A DNA stretch of 64,000 nucleotides from Treponema sp. (GTDB lineage Bacteria; Spirochaetota; Spirochaetia; Treponematales; Treponemataceae), in contig JAFOCI010000056.1 in assembly GCA_017381365.1 (NCBI GenBank), forward strand, positions 1 through 64,000. Reading direction: 5' to 3'. Position numbers and translations under genes: made by a program. Below, in pieces: positions 50,314 to 57,666 of the stretch (the first letter of the stretch is position 1; every line of letters begins with the position of its first letter). The notes under the pieces were generated by a model that ran no database searches, had not been told where the DNA came from, and saw nothing but the letters and a program-made list of their open reading frames with translations.

Positions 50314-52263
50314 ATGGTAATTGTATTAAAAAAAGATATTTCTGAAGCTGATAAAAAACGAATAAAAGCTTTTCTTGGCGAAAAAAACTTTAAGACAAAT
50401 GAAGTTTCTGGTGAAGAAGCTTCAATTATTGCGGCTGTTGGACAGCTTAGAATTGATCCCTCTGATGTAAATCTTCTTCCTGGGGTGGAAAAGGTTATAC
50501 CTATTTCAAAACCTTACAAAATGGCAAGCCGTGAATTCAAGCCGGAAAATACTGTTGTTGAACTGAATAATAATTTTGGGCAGAAAATTCGTATTGGCGG
50601 TAAGCGTATTGCAGTTATTGCAGGACCTTGTGCAGTAGAAGAAAGGGAACGGATGTTTCAGATTGCAAAGTGTGTTGCAGAGAGCGGTGCCTGCATGTTG
50701 AGAGGTGGAGCGTATAAGCCTAGAACAAGTCCTTATTCTTTTCAGGGACTGGGAGAAGAAGGCGTAAAGCTTTTGAAGGAAGCCGGTGATAAATATGGTC
50801 TTCCTGTTGTTACGGAAATTATTGCTGCAGAACATCTTTCCATAATGAAAAAATATGGAGTTGACTGTCTTCAGATTGGCGCAAGAAACATGCAGAATTT
50901 TGATCTTCTAAAAGAGGTCGGAAAATCTAAACTTCCTGTTATTTTGAAGCGTGGACTTTGCGCAACAATTGAAGAATGGCTTATGTCTGCGGAGTACCTG
51001 CTTTCTGGCGGGGCGGAAAATGTAATACTTTGCGAACGTGGAATTCGTACTTACGAGAAGGCAACAAGAAATACTCTTGATTTAAGTGCTGTTCCCGTTT
51101 TAAGGGGAATGACTCATCTTCCTGTAATAGTTGACCCGAGCCATGCGGTTGGTGTGCGTGATAAAATTTCTCCTATGGCATTGGCCGCAATAGCGTCCGG
51201 GGCAGATGGTATTGTCGTTGAAGTTCATAATTGTCCTGAAAAAGCTCTTAGTGACGGGCCTCAGGCTCTTTTGCCGGAGATGTTTGATAAGCTTATGCAC
51301 GATATTGAAGCAATGGCTCCAGTTGTGGGAAAATCAGTTGTTCATATTCGTGGTGATATTCTGGCTAAAGTTGATAAAAAAACTGTTAATGAAAAGAAAA
51401 ACGGCAAAATAATCTGTGCTTATAACGGTAAGCCTGGGGCGTATGCAGAACAGGCGGTTACCAGATATTTTGACGGCGAGGCGGACAGTAAATCTGTGGA
51501 ATCCTTCAGGGAAATTTTCAAGGCTGTGCTTAGTGGCGAAGCAGACTGTGGAATGGTTCCTATTGAAAATTCTCTGGCGGGTTCTGTATATCAGAATTAT
51601 GATAACCTTTCTGATTTTGAAGATGTTTCGATTGTTGGCGCTCTCCATCTTAGAATTCAGCATGCACTGCTTGCTCCAAAAGGAACAACATTGGATTCAA
51701 TAAAGAGGGTCTTTTCGCACCCTCAGGGGCTGGCTCAGTGTTCTAAGTTTCTTGCAACCCGTAACTGGGAAAAAATCGATGCGTCCTCTACATCTACAGC
51801 GGCAAAAATTGTTGCAGATAAAGGTTCTGTTGAAAATGCGGCCATTGCAAGTGCGGTAACAACTGAATATTATAATCTTGAAATTCTTCAGGAAGATATT
51901 CAGAATGACCCAAGAGATTATACAAGGTTTGTAATAATTTCTGCCAATAATAAAAAAAATAGTGAAAAATTAAATGGTAAGCTTCCGAATATGGCGACAT
52001 TTATGTTCAGTATCGAAAACAGGGCTGGGGCATTGTGCGAATGTCTTGGAATTTTTCAGAAGTATGGACTTAGTTTGTCCCGTCTGGAAAGTCGTCCTGT
52101 AAACGGTCAGCCGTGGCATTACTGGTTTTATGCAGATGCAGAACTTAAGGAATCGGAGCAGCAGTGTGAAGAATATGTACAGAAAGTTCTTGATGAACTG
52201 AAAAAATCTGTGGAAAAAATTCGTCTGCTGGGCGTTTATTCAGAAGCAGGATATAGTATTTAA
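50314..52263 (+). CDS. Fused DAHP synthase - prephenate dehydratase with ACT domain
   Basis: 649 residues uniting the entry step of aromatic biosynthesis with the prephenate-to-phenylpyruvate step of Phe synthesis. Residues 1-85 are a ferredoxin-like domain like that of type I-beta DAHP synthases. DAHP synthase (about 97-345) shows IAGPCAVEE, RGGAYKPRTSPYSFQGLG, GARNMQNFDLLKEVG, LKRGLCATIEEW and DPSHAVG. Prephenate dehydratase (about 372-555) has YNGKPGAYAEQAV, IENSLAGSVY, SHPQGLAQC and the catalytic YTRF. The ACT domain (about 562-645) has ENRAGALCECL and LESRP, the Phe-binding motifs. There is no chorismate mutase domain. An open frame continues upstream to 50209, but it runs through two terminator hairpins, so I start at 50314 (AAAGG upstream). 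Confidence 0.9.
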   Translation: MVIVLKKDISEADKKRIKAFLGEKNFKTNEVSGEEASIIAAVGQLRIDPSDVNLLPGVEKVIPISKPYKMASREFKPENTVVELNNNFGQKIRIGGKRIAVIAGPCAVEERERMFQIAKCVAESGACMLRGGAYKPRTSPYSFQGLGEEGVKLLKEAGDKYGLPVVTEIIAAEHLSIMKKYGVDCLQIGARNMQNFDLLKEVGKSKLPVILKRGLCATIEEWLMSAEYLLSGGAENVILCERGIRTYEKATRNTLDLSAVPVLRGMTHLPVIVDPSHAVGVRDKISPMALAAIASGADGIVVEVHNCPEKALSDGPQALLPEMFDKLMHDIEAMAPVVGKSVVHIRGDILAKVDKKTVNEKKNGKIICAYNGKPGAYAEQAVTRYFDGEADSKSVESFREIFKAVLSGEADCGMVPIENSLAGSVYQNYDNLSDFEDVSIVGALHLRIQHALLAPKGTTLDSIKRVFSHPQGLAQCSKFLATRNWEKIDASSTSTAAKIVADKGSVENAAIASAVTTEYYNLEILQEDIQNDPRDYTRFVIISANNKKNSEKLNGKLPNMATFMFSIENRAGALCECLGIFQKYGLSLSRLESRPVNGQPWHYWFYADAELKESEQQCEEYVQKVLDELKKSVEKIRLLGVYSEAGYSI

Positions 52264-52279
52264 TTTATTTGGAGGTGTG

Positions 52280-52306
52280 ATGAGAATTACGTCTGTGTAA
52301 TTTTTT
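52280..52306 (+). terminator. Terminator overlapping a six-codon mini-frame
   Basis: GGAGGTG at 52271-52277 precedes ATG AGA ATT ACG TCT GTG TAA (52280-52300). The stem AATTAC/GTAATT (52285-52302), followed by six T, overlaps it and ends the fusion-gene transcript. The mini-frame is probably fortuitous, but it is noted. Confidence 0.6.
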
Positions 52307-52366
52307 ATCATTCAAGCTTTAAGATGCGTCGCATTTACAAGCCTGGATACAACACCTTTATGCGAT

Positions 52367-52485
52367 GGGGCTGCCCCAAAAGTAATGAGTGTAGCGCTCA
52401 TTGAGCTCGTCGAAATGACAGCTACACTAAATGTGGTGGTTTCGATAAACTCAACCACTGTAATGCAAACTTATTGGACAGCCCC
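52367..52485 (-). repeat. R element copy 5 (short form, 119 bp, inverted)
   Basis: Runs from GGGGCTGCCCCAAAAGTAAT to TTATTGGACAGCCCC, the same length and orientation as copy 2, with few differences (ATGACAGC for ATGACTGC, ACCACTG for ACCACCG). It ends 18 bp before the ilvN start codon. The rest of 52307-52366 holds an ATGCGTCGCAT palindrome and no gene. Confidence 0.85.
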
Positions 52486-52503
52486 TTTTAAATGGAGATA
52501 AAA

Positions 52504-52992
52504 ATGGAAAAATTTGTATTAAGTGTTCTTGTAGAAAATCATGCTGGTGTTTTAAGTCGTGTTTCAGGACTTTTCAGTCGCCGTGGTTATAATATTGATT
52601 CTTTGACTGTATGTGAAACTGGAAATCCAGGTCAGTCACGAATGACAATTGTTGTTAATGGAGATACTTATATCCTTGAACAGATAGAAAAGCAGCTTTC
52701 TAAACTTGTTGAGGTGATTTCTATAAAACATTGCGAAAAAAGCAAGACAACTCAGCGTGAAATGGCATTAATTAAAGTTAAGGCAACAGGTGAAAATCGT
52801 GCTGCAATTGTAAGTACATGTGAGATTTACCGCGGACGCATCGTAGACGTAGCTCCTGAAAGTATTATTGTTGAAGTAACTGGAGGCGAGAATAAAATTG
52901 AAAGCCTTATCCGTCTTCTTGAACCATTCGGAATTCTTGAATATGTTAAGACTGGTTTGACTGCTATGGATCGTGGTTCAGACGTAATGTAA
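52504..52992 (+). CDS. ilvN: Acetolactate synthase small (regulatory) subunit
   Basis: Regulatory subunit of acetohydroxyacid synthase, first step of valine, leucine and isoleucine synthesis, 162 residues. The ACT domain (about 2-75) has VLVENHAGVLSRVSGLFSRRGYNIDSLTV (in part). The second domain (about 78-160) carries REMALIKV, GRIVDVAPESIIVEVTG and GILEYVKTG. GGAG at 52494-52497 sits six bases before the ATG 52504; the in-frame ATG at 52492 overlaps that ribosome-binding site and is rejected. The catalytic ilvB is not adjacent. R copy 5 lies immediately upstream, so its promoter may lie within or before the repeat. Confidence 0.94.
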   Translation: MEKFVLSVLVENHAGVLSRVSGLFSRRGYNIDSLTVCETGNPGQSRMTIVVNGDTYILEQIEKQLSKLVEVISIKHCEKSKTTQREMALIKVKATGENRAAIVSTCEIYRGRIVDVAPESIIVEVTGGENKIESLIRLLEPFGILEYVKTGLTAMDRGSDVM

Positions 52993-53004
52993 TCAAAAAT
53001 AATG

Positions 53005-53110
53005 AGTCTGCAGACTTTTTTGCAGCATTTAATTTATTCGTTCATGTGGGCGTTTATTTTAATTTGCACCATACAGGGTTCCATATTTCGTATGTGAACC
53101 CTGTTTTTTT
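53005..53110 (+). terminator. Terminators after ilvN
   Basis: First, a palindrome AGTCTGCAGACT (53005-53016) followed by six T. Second, a strong hairpin ACAGGGTTC.CATA/TATG.GAACCCTGT (53073-53103) followed by a T tract. The second lies inside the 3' end of the opposing gene. Confidence 0.75.
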
Positions 53111-53479
53111 AAGTTCTGCAATTTGAAACGAACGGCATTTTATGTTCAGCTCGTCAAGAATCTTAGATTCCGTTTTTGTTTCTGTAAATCCTGCAAGAAT
53201 TTTTTCTTCAACTGAAATGTTTTCAATTTTTATTTCAACAGTAAAAAGTAATTCAGAATTTTCGATTTTAATATTTTTTATTGAAAAATTGGTTATATTT
53301 TTTTTTATTTTCGGGATATTTTTATCTGTAAATAACTGATTTGTTAAAAAGCAGAGAATCGGGTAGTGTGGAAAAAATACTGATTTACCGAAAGAACTGT
53401 TAAGGCTGAGTAAAATTTTTTTTTGCAATTTTATAAGCTGGTGTTCAGTGCTTGGATTAAGTCTTATGATTAAGTCCAT
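53054..53479 (-). CDS. Hypothetical protein
   Basis: 141 residues, lysine- and isoleucine-rich, with no signal peptide or membrane helix. I recognise no domain. HYPILCFLTNQLF near the middle and a C-terminal FTYEIWNPVWCKLK are the only noticeable features. The distribution of hydrophobic residues fits an alternating alpha/beta fold. A TATATT lies six bases before the ATG on this strand, which supports expression without a leader. The gene converges with ilvN and carries the ilvN terminator in its 3' end. Confidence 0.55.
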   Translation of the reverse strand: MDLIIRLNPSTEHQLIKLQKKILLSLNSSFGKSVFFPHYPILCFLTNQLFTDKNIPKIKKNITNFSIKNIKIENSELLFTVEIKIENISVEEKILAGFTETKTESKILDELNIKCRSFQIAELKKTGFTYEIWNPVWCKLK

Positions 53480-53524
53480 ACCACAAATATAGTATTTTTT
53501 TGTTAAAGATAGTAGTATTGATTT

Positions 53525-55402
53525 ATGAAAATTGATTTGAAGGTTCTGAAATTAAAATTCTTAAAATTAATCAATCAGATAAAAGCGTTAGAAAAAAAAC
53601 AGAAAATTTTAATTTTAATTGTTATTTTATTTTTATTGACTGATTTAATATTTTTCTCAGTTTATAAAGCACGTAGTCATTTTTCAAAAGTTTCTGTTTT
53701 TTTTGATAATTCCAGTGAAGCTGCCGGGAAAATATTGGGATATAATTCCAAATCTTATTCTGGCAAAATAAAAAAAGGTTCAGTTTGCTATCTTTTTACG
53801 AAAAATCAGCTGGATGCTCTAAAAAAATATTATGATTTATATGGTTCTGTCGGTATAAATGTCAGGGTTGGTGTAAAAAATCAGAAAGGAAGTTTGTATG
53901 ATAAATATACTGCTTATCCTCAGTATTTTACTTATGGATTTCTCTATGATACAGACTTTGATAAACGTGGAAAAATCATAGAAAACGGAGAAAGAATTCT
54001 TTCTGGATGTGACTTACGAAATTTTATTCAAAAAAATAAAGGCTGGTCATTTTTTTCAAATGAATTATGTCTTGAAAAAAATCTTTCAGAAAAACAGCTT
54101 CCAGTGGGAATAATTATTTCTTCAGATTATCAGATTAAAATTTATGATTTCATAATTGCACAGGCTAAGATTGGTTATGATTATACTGGAGAAATTCCGT
54201 TTTTTGGAATTTCTTCCAATGGCGGAAGCTTTTCTAAAACCAATAAAGGTTTTGATTTTTCAGGAAGCTCTTTTGTTTTTCCTGTGGAAAATTCACGCCA
54301 GACTGTAATGCCTAAAGTCGAAATTTCTTTTTCTGATTCAGAAGATTATGGAGATGTAAAAAATCAGCTGAGAGTCAGGCTTAATGCCGGTGGTGATACA
54401 ATTTCTTTGCGTCGTACAAAAGATGTTACTGACTGTGTATTACAGACTTCAACTTTGATTTCTCCATTTAGCTCATATGATTTTACAGAAAATGGACAGC
54501 TTGTTACTAAACTAATAATGAGTGAAAATTCAAAAACGCTGATTCCTGTTGAAGTTAATAAAGTTACTGTTCCTCTAAAGACTGATCCAGGACTTATACT
54601 TTCAAGTAAAAGTTCAAATTGGCGATGTCATGATTATGAAATTTATGAATGGGATCGTTTTCCTGGTGTTTTATTTTTTGATACAATTGATTATGAAGTT
54701 CAGGCTGACTTTTTTAGGCGTCTTGCTTTTTTTGCAGAAAAAGTTGGTTTTAGAGGATTTATCCTGACAGATGAACAGTTAGGAAACATGCATGGTTATC
54801 ATGCCCATGATTACAGTGCAGAAACGCTTGCGGCTTTTTTTACAAAAGCAATGGATATGAAGAATGTTTTGAATGAACGAGAATTACTTTTGCGAGATAT
54901 ATTACTGCAGAGCGGAGTAATCAAGGCAGAGTCCTACAGTTATGTTCCTGGTAGTGGCGCAGTAATTTCAATATCACGGGAATCAACTGCGGCGTTACGG
55001 CAATCTTTTATTGCTCATGAAGCCTGGCATGGAATATTTTTCATAAATGAGGATTTTAGAAATGCTGTTGCAGCGGTTTATTATACTGTTGATAATAATA
55101 CAATGGCATTTATGAAAGGTTTCTGGGCAAGTCAGCCAGGTTTAGGGTATGATCCGTCAGATGAATTTCTTATGCACAATGAATTTATGGCTTATATAAT
55201 GCAGCAGCCATTAGGCAACGTTGCGCAGTATTTTGTGCACTGTGCTAATCGTGGCACTGTAATTAATGCAATGCCAGATTTGAGTCGCTGGGTTCGTGAA
55301 AATAATGGTGAAACATTCGAAGATGCTGCAAAAATAATGAATTCTTACGCTTATGATAACTGGGGATTATCCTGTGGGCGAGTAGCTCTTGTAACGCGGT
55401 AA
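53525..55402 (+). CDS. Membrane-anchored protein with HExxH metallopeptidase motif
   Basis: 625 residues. A single membrane helix (about 27-48, LILIVILFLLTDLIFFSVY) follows a basic N-terminus, so the body should face the periplasm. The middle (60-340) is unrecognised and beta-rich. The C-terminal part has HEAWH (His498, Glu499, His502), a zincin active-site motif, in FIAHEAWHGIFFINEDF. NEFMAY (Glu553) lies 51 residues later and may be the third metal ligand. I know no named family with this arrangement. It may be expressed from a TAGTAT placed 6 nt before the ATG. It converges with the MBL gene, with only 2 bp between. Confidence 0.6.
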   Translation: MKIDLKVLKLKFLKLINQIKALEKKQKILILIVILFLLTDLIFFSVYKARSHFSKVSVFFDNSSEAAGKILGYNSKSYSGKIKKGSVCYLFTKNQLDALKKYYDLYGSVGINVRVGVKNQKGSLYDKYTAYPQYFTYGFLYDTDFDKRGKIIENGERILSGCDLRNFIQKNKGWSFFSNELCLEKNLSEKQLPVGIIISSDYQIKIYDFIIAQAKIGYDYTGEIPFFGISSNGGSFSKTNKGFDFSGSSFVFPVENSRQTVMPKVEISFSDSEDYGDVKNQLRVRLNAGGDTISLRRTKDVTDCVLQTSTLISPFSSYDFTENGQLVTKLIMSENSKTLIPVEVNKVTVPLKTDPGLILSSKSSNWRCHDYEIYEWDRFPGVLFFDTIDYEVQADFFRRLAFFAEKVGFRGFILTDEQLGNMHGYHAHDYSAETLAAFFTKAMDMKNVLNERELLLRDILLQSGVIKAESYSYVPGSGAVISISRESTAALRQSFIAHEAWHGIFFINEDFRNAVAAVYYTVDNNTMAFMKGFWASQPGLGYDPSDEFLMHNEFMAYIMQQPLGNVAQYFVHCANRGTVINAMPDLSRWVRENNGETFEDAAKIMNSYAYDNWGLSCGRVALVTR

Positions 55403-55404
55403 GA

Positions 55405-55974
55405 TTATTCTTCTTCATCCATGTCTATGTTGTATCTTATTTCTGCACCAACAGATGTTGGTGGACCGTGTCCTGGAAATAAAACGGTATTTTCCTGTTG
55501 TGAAAATATTTTATCGTTTATGTTTCGTCTCAAAAGGTGACTTGAATAACTGGAATTTGTATTTCCTAATTTTCCTGCAGAAATTGAGTCGCCTGTGAAA
55601 ATTGCATTTCCAATCTGGTAAATCATAGAGTCAGACGTGTGACCTGGCAGGGTCATGTACTTAACGATCAGGCCGGCAAGACGGAGGGTGCCATCGCTGG
55701 TGATTACATTTGTGTTTTCTCCAGCAATTTCATAATCAGCACCGTAAATCTTTGGTGAATAAATTTTAAGCAAAGTTTTGATTCCAGAAACGTGGCTTCC
55801 GTGATTATGAGTTACAAGAAGTGCAACAAGTTTAAGGTTATTGTCTTCAATCTGATTTATAAGCTCTTCTGAAATTTTTGCAGGGTCAATTATTATTGCT
55901 TCGCCGGTAGCTTCATTGGAAATAAGGTATGTATTTGAAAAACTTCCTGCATTAAGATGAGAATAAATTTTCAT
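55405..55974 (-). CDS. MBL-fold hydrolase with altered metal motif
   Basis: 189 residues, small glyoxalase II-like metallo-beta-lactamase fold. The metal motif is THNHGSH (His56, His58, His61) where the usual form is THxHxDH; the Asp is replaced by Ser60. His112 (LPGHT), Asp129 (FTGDS) and His169 (PGHGP) are present. Site 1 should therefore bind one metal, but the second site is impaired. The substrate is unknown; thiolester hydrolysis is typical of the family. It overlaps the pentapeptide gene by 4 bp and is the second gene of that pair. Confidence 0.82.
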   Translation of the reverse strand: MKIYSHLNAGSFSNTYLISNEATGEAIIIDPAKISEELINQIEDNNLKLVALLVTHNHGSHVSGIKTLLKIYSPKIYGADYEIAGENTNVITSDGTLRLAGLIVKYMTLPGHTSDSMIYQIGNAIFTGDSISAGKLGNTNSSYSSHLLRRNINDKIFSQQENTVLFPGHGPPTSVGAEIRYNIDMDEEE

Positions 55975-56648
55975 AGAATTTCTCCTCTTACAGATGATTC
56001 ACTTCCGCCAATGTCTAATGAGATTTCACTGCCTTTTTCGCTGAAAATAGCTTCGCGGGTATTGGACATTTTGAATGATGTATTTTCCTGAGTAATTTCG
56101 CAAAAATAAGATTTTTTTAAGTTGCAGTTTCTGAATGAAGTATTTACAAGCTTTGACCGGATGAACCTGGAATTATACAAATCTGTATCATCAAAGGAAG
56201 TCTGAATGGAATTGATTCCGTTGAAATTGTCCTGAACCATATCGCTGGAAGTAAAAAGTACACGTGAAAATGTGCAGCCTGCAAAAGAAGAAAACTGGAT
56301 GTTGCTTTCAATCAAATTGCAGTCAGTAAAAACTGCGCTGTCAAACATAGACATTCGGCTTCGTAAACCTTTGGAATGGCAGTTTGTGAAGGTACAGTGC
56401 ATAAAATTGCAGCCGTAGAAACGCTTTCCAGATAAATCCATGTTAAGAAAAGTCATACCAGATGCGTTAAGCCCAACAATTTTTTCGTGAGTGTTTATGT
56501 AGTTGAAGATATCCTGCTGAATTTTCCCCGGGTTTGGAGAATGGTCAAGACAATAGCTTTTGTCTTCAGCTATGTTGCCGTCTTCGCCGATAGTTGAGAT
56601 TGATAAGTTATGGCAGGCTCTTACAAGACATTTATTCAGAGAAAACAT
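55971..56648 (-). CDS. Pentapeptide-repeat protein
   Basis: 225 residues. Residues about 60-205 are built of A(D/N)LxX-like five-residue units: FLNMDLSGKRFYGCNFMHCTF, NLIESNIQFSSFAG and NLKKSYFCE are typical of the right-handed quadrilateral helix. The N-terminal part (1-55) contains a CLVRACHN and YCLDHSPNPGK segment with Cys/His pairs that may bind metal. The function is unknown; known relatives include DNA-gyrase-protecting proteins, but most are uncharacterised. It overlaps the MBL-fold gene by 4 bp, so the two form an operon. Confidence 0.75.
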   Translation of the reverse strand: MFSLNKCLVRACHNLSISTIGEDGNIAEDKSYCLDHSPNPGKIQQDIFNYINTHEKIVGLNASGMTFLNMDLSGKRFYGCNFMHCTFTNCHSKGLRSRMSMFDSAVFTDCNLIESNIQFSSFAGCTFSRVLFTSSDMVQDNFNGINSIQTSFDDTDLYNSRFIRSKLVNTSFRNCNLKKSYFCEITQENTSFKMSNTREAIFSEKGSEISLDIGGSESSVRGEIL

Positions 56649-56798
56649 ATAAAAATGTTAGTTTATTGTATAGAATTAGTCAAATATCAGATTTGATTTT
56701 GAGTTGTATGCAGGTGTTTTTTAAGTTTTTAAAAGTGGTTTTACAGATTTAATTAAACTATTTTCAAAATTCAGTATTATCATTATTATTTAAAAAGT

Positions 56799-57614
56799 AT
56801 GGATATAAATTTTGCTTTTTTGGATTCTGGGACTGGTGGATTGCCTTATTTAAAATATTTAAAGGAAAGAAAGCCTGCTGCAAACTGCATTTATGTTGGT
56901 GATACAAAAAATTTTCCGTATGGGGAAAAATCCAGAGAAGAAATCATAGAAAAATCCTGTGAATGTGTAAAAAAAATTATTGATAAATGGAATCCTAATG
57001 CAATTGTAATTGCCTGTAATACTATGTCTGTAACGGCATTGGAAGAAATGCGAAATCGTTTTCCTTTTACACCTTTTATTGGAACCGTTCCTGCGATTAA
57101 GCCTGCTTCTATTATTTCAAAGTCAAGAATAATTGGACTTTTGGCAACAAATGCTACTGTAAATCATCCCTATACTAAAAAGCTTATTTCTGATTTTGCC
57201 AGTGACTGCAGGGTGATAAGTCGGGGTGATCCAGAATTAATATCCTTTATTGAGCATAAATATTATTTTGCCACAGAAGAGCAGCGGCTTGCTGCTGTAA
57301 AGCCTGCTGTTGATTTTTTTAAAAGCAACGGTTGTGATGCAATTGTTCTTGCCTGTACCCATTTTTTGAATATGGCAGAAGAAATTCAGATGGTGTGTGG
57401 CGAAAAAATCAAAGTTGTTGATTCCAGGGATGGAGTTGTTCGTCATGCCTTTGATGTGGAGTCAGAAAGAGAAGTTATCGGCAAAAAGTCAATAGGTTTT
57501 GAAAAAAAAATTAAATCTGAACTGTATGTGACAGGTTTTTCTGAAGTAAAGGACAGTGAGCGTTATTTGTCGTTCTGCCTGCAGAATGATTTGAAATTTG
57601 GCGGAATCTTGTAG
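56799..57614 (+). CDS. murI: Glutamate racemase
   Basis: Makes D-glutamate for peptidoglycan, a cofactor-independent two-cysteine racemase. 271 residues. DSGTGG with Asp9 and Ser10, ACNT with catalytic Cys73, GTVPAIKPA, and ACTHF with catalytic Cys186 and His188. The region after residue 215 (DSRDGVVRHAF) is typical. The start at 56799 lies 9 bp after a TATTAT, with a weak -35. It is single, followed by icd after 52 bp. Confidence 0.96.
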   Translation: MDINFAFLDSGTGGLPYLKYLKERKPAANCIYVGDTKNFPYGEKSREEIIEKSCECVKKIIDKWNPNAIVIACNTMSVTALEEMRNRFPFTPFIGTVPAIKPASIISKSRIIGLLATNATVNHPYTKKLISDFASDCRVISRGDPELISFIEHKYYFATEEQRLAAVKPAVDFFKSNGCDAIVLACTHFLNMAEEIQMVCGEKIKVVDSRDGVVRHAFDVESEREVIGKKSIGFEKKIKSELYVTGFSEVKDSERYLSFCLQNDLKFGGIL

Positions 57615-57631
57615 AAAAATCTAAAAATATA

Positions 57632-57660
57632 TCGACACATTTTTTTTAAATTTGTAAAAT
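57632..57660 (+). promoter_or_regulatory. Promoter for icd (leaderless)
   Basis: TCGACA (57632-57637), a 17-bp spacer and TAAAAT (57655-57660). The ATG at 57667 begins 6 nt later. There is no Shine-Dalgarno sequence. Confidence 0.7.
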
Positions 57661-57666
57661 TAAAGC

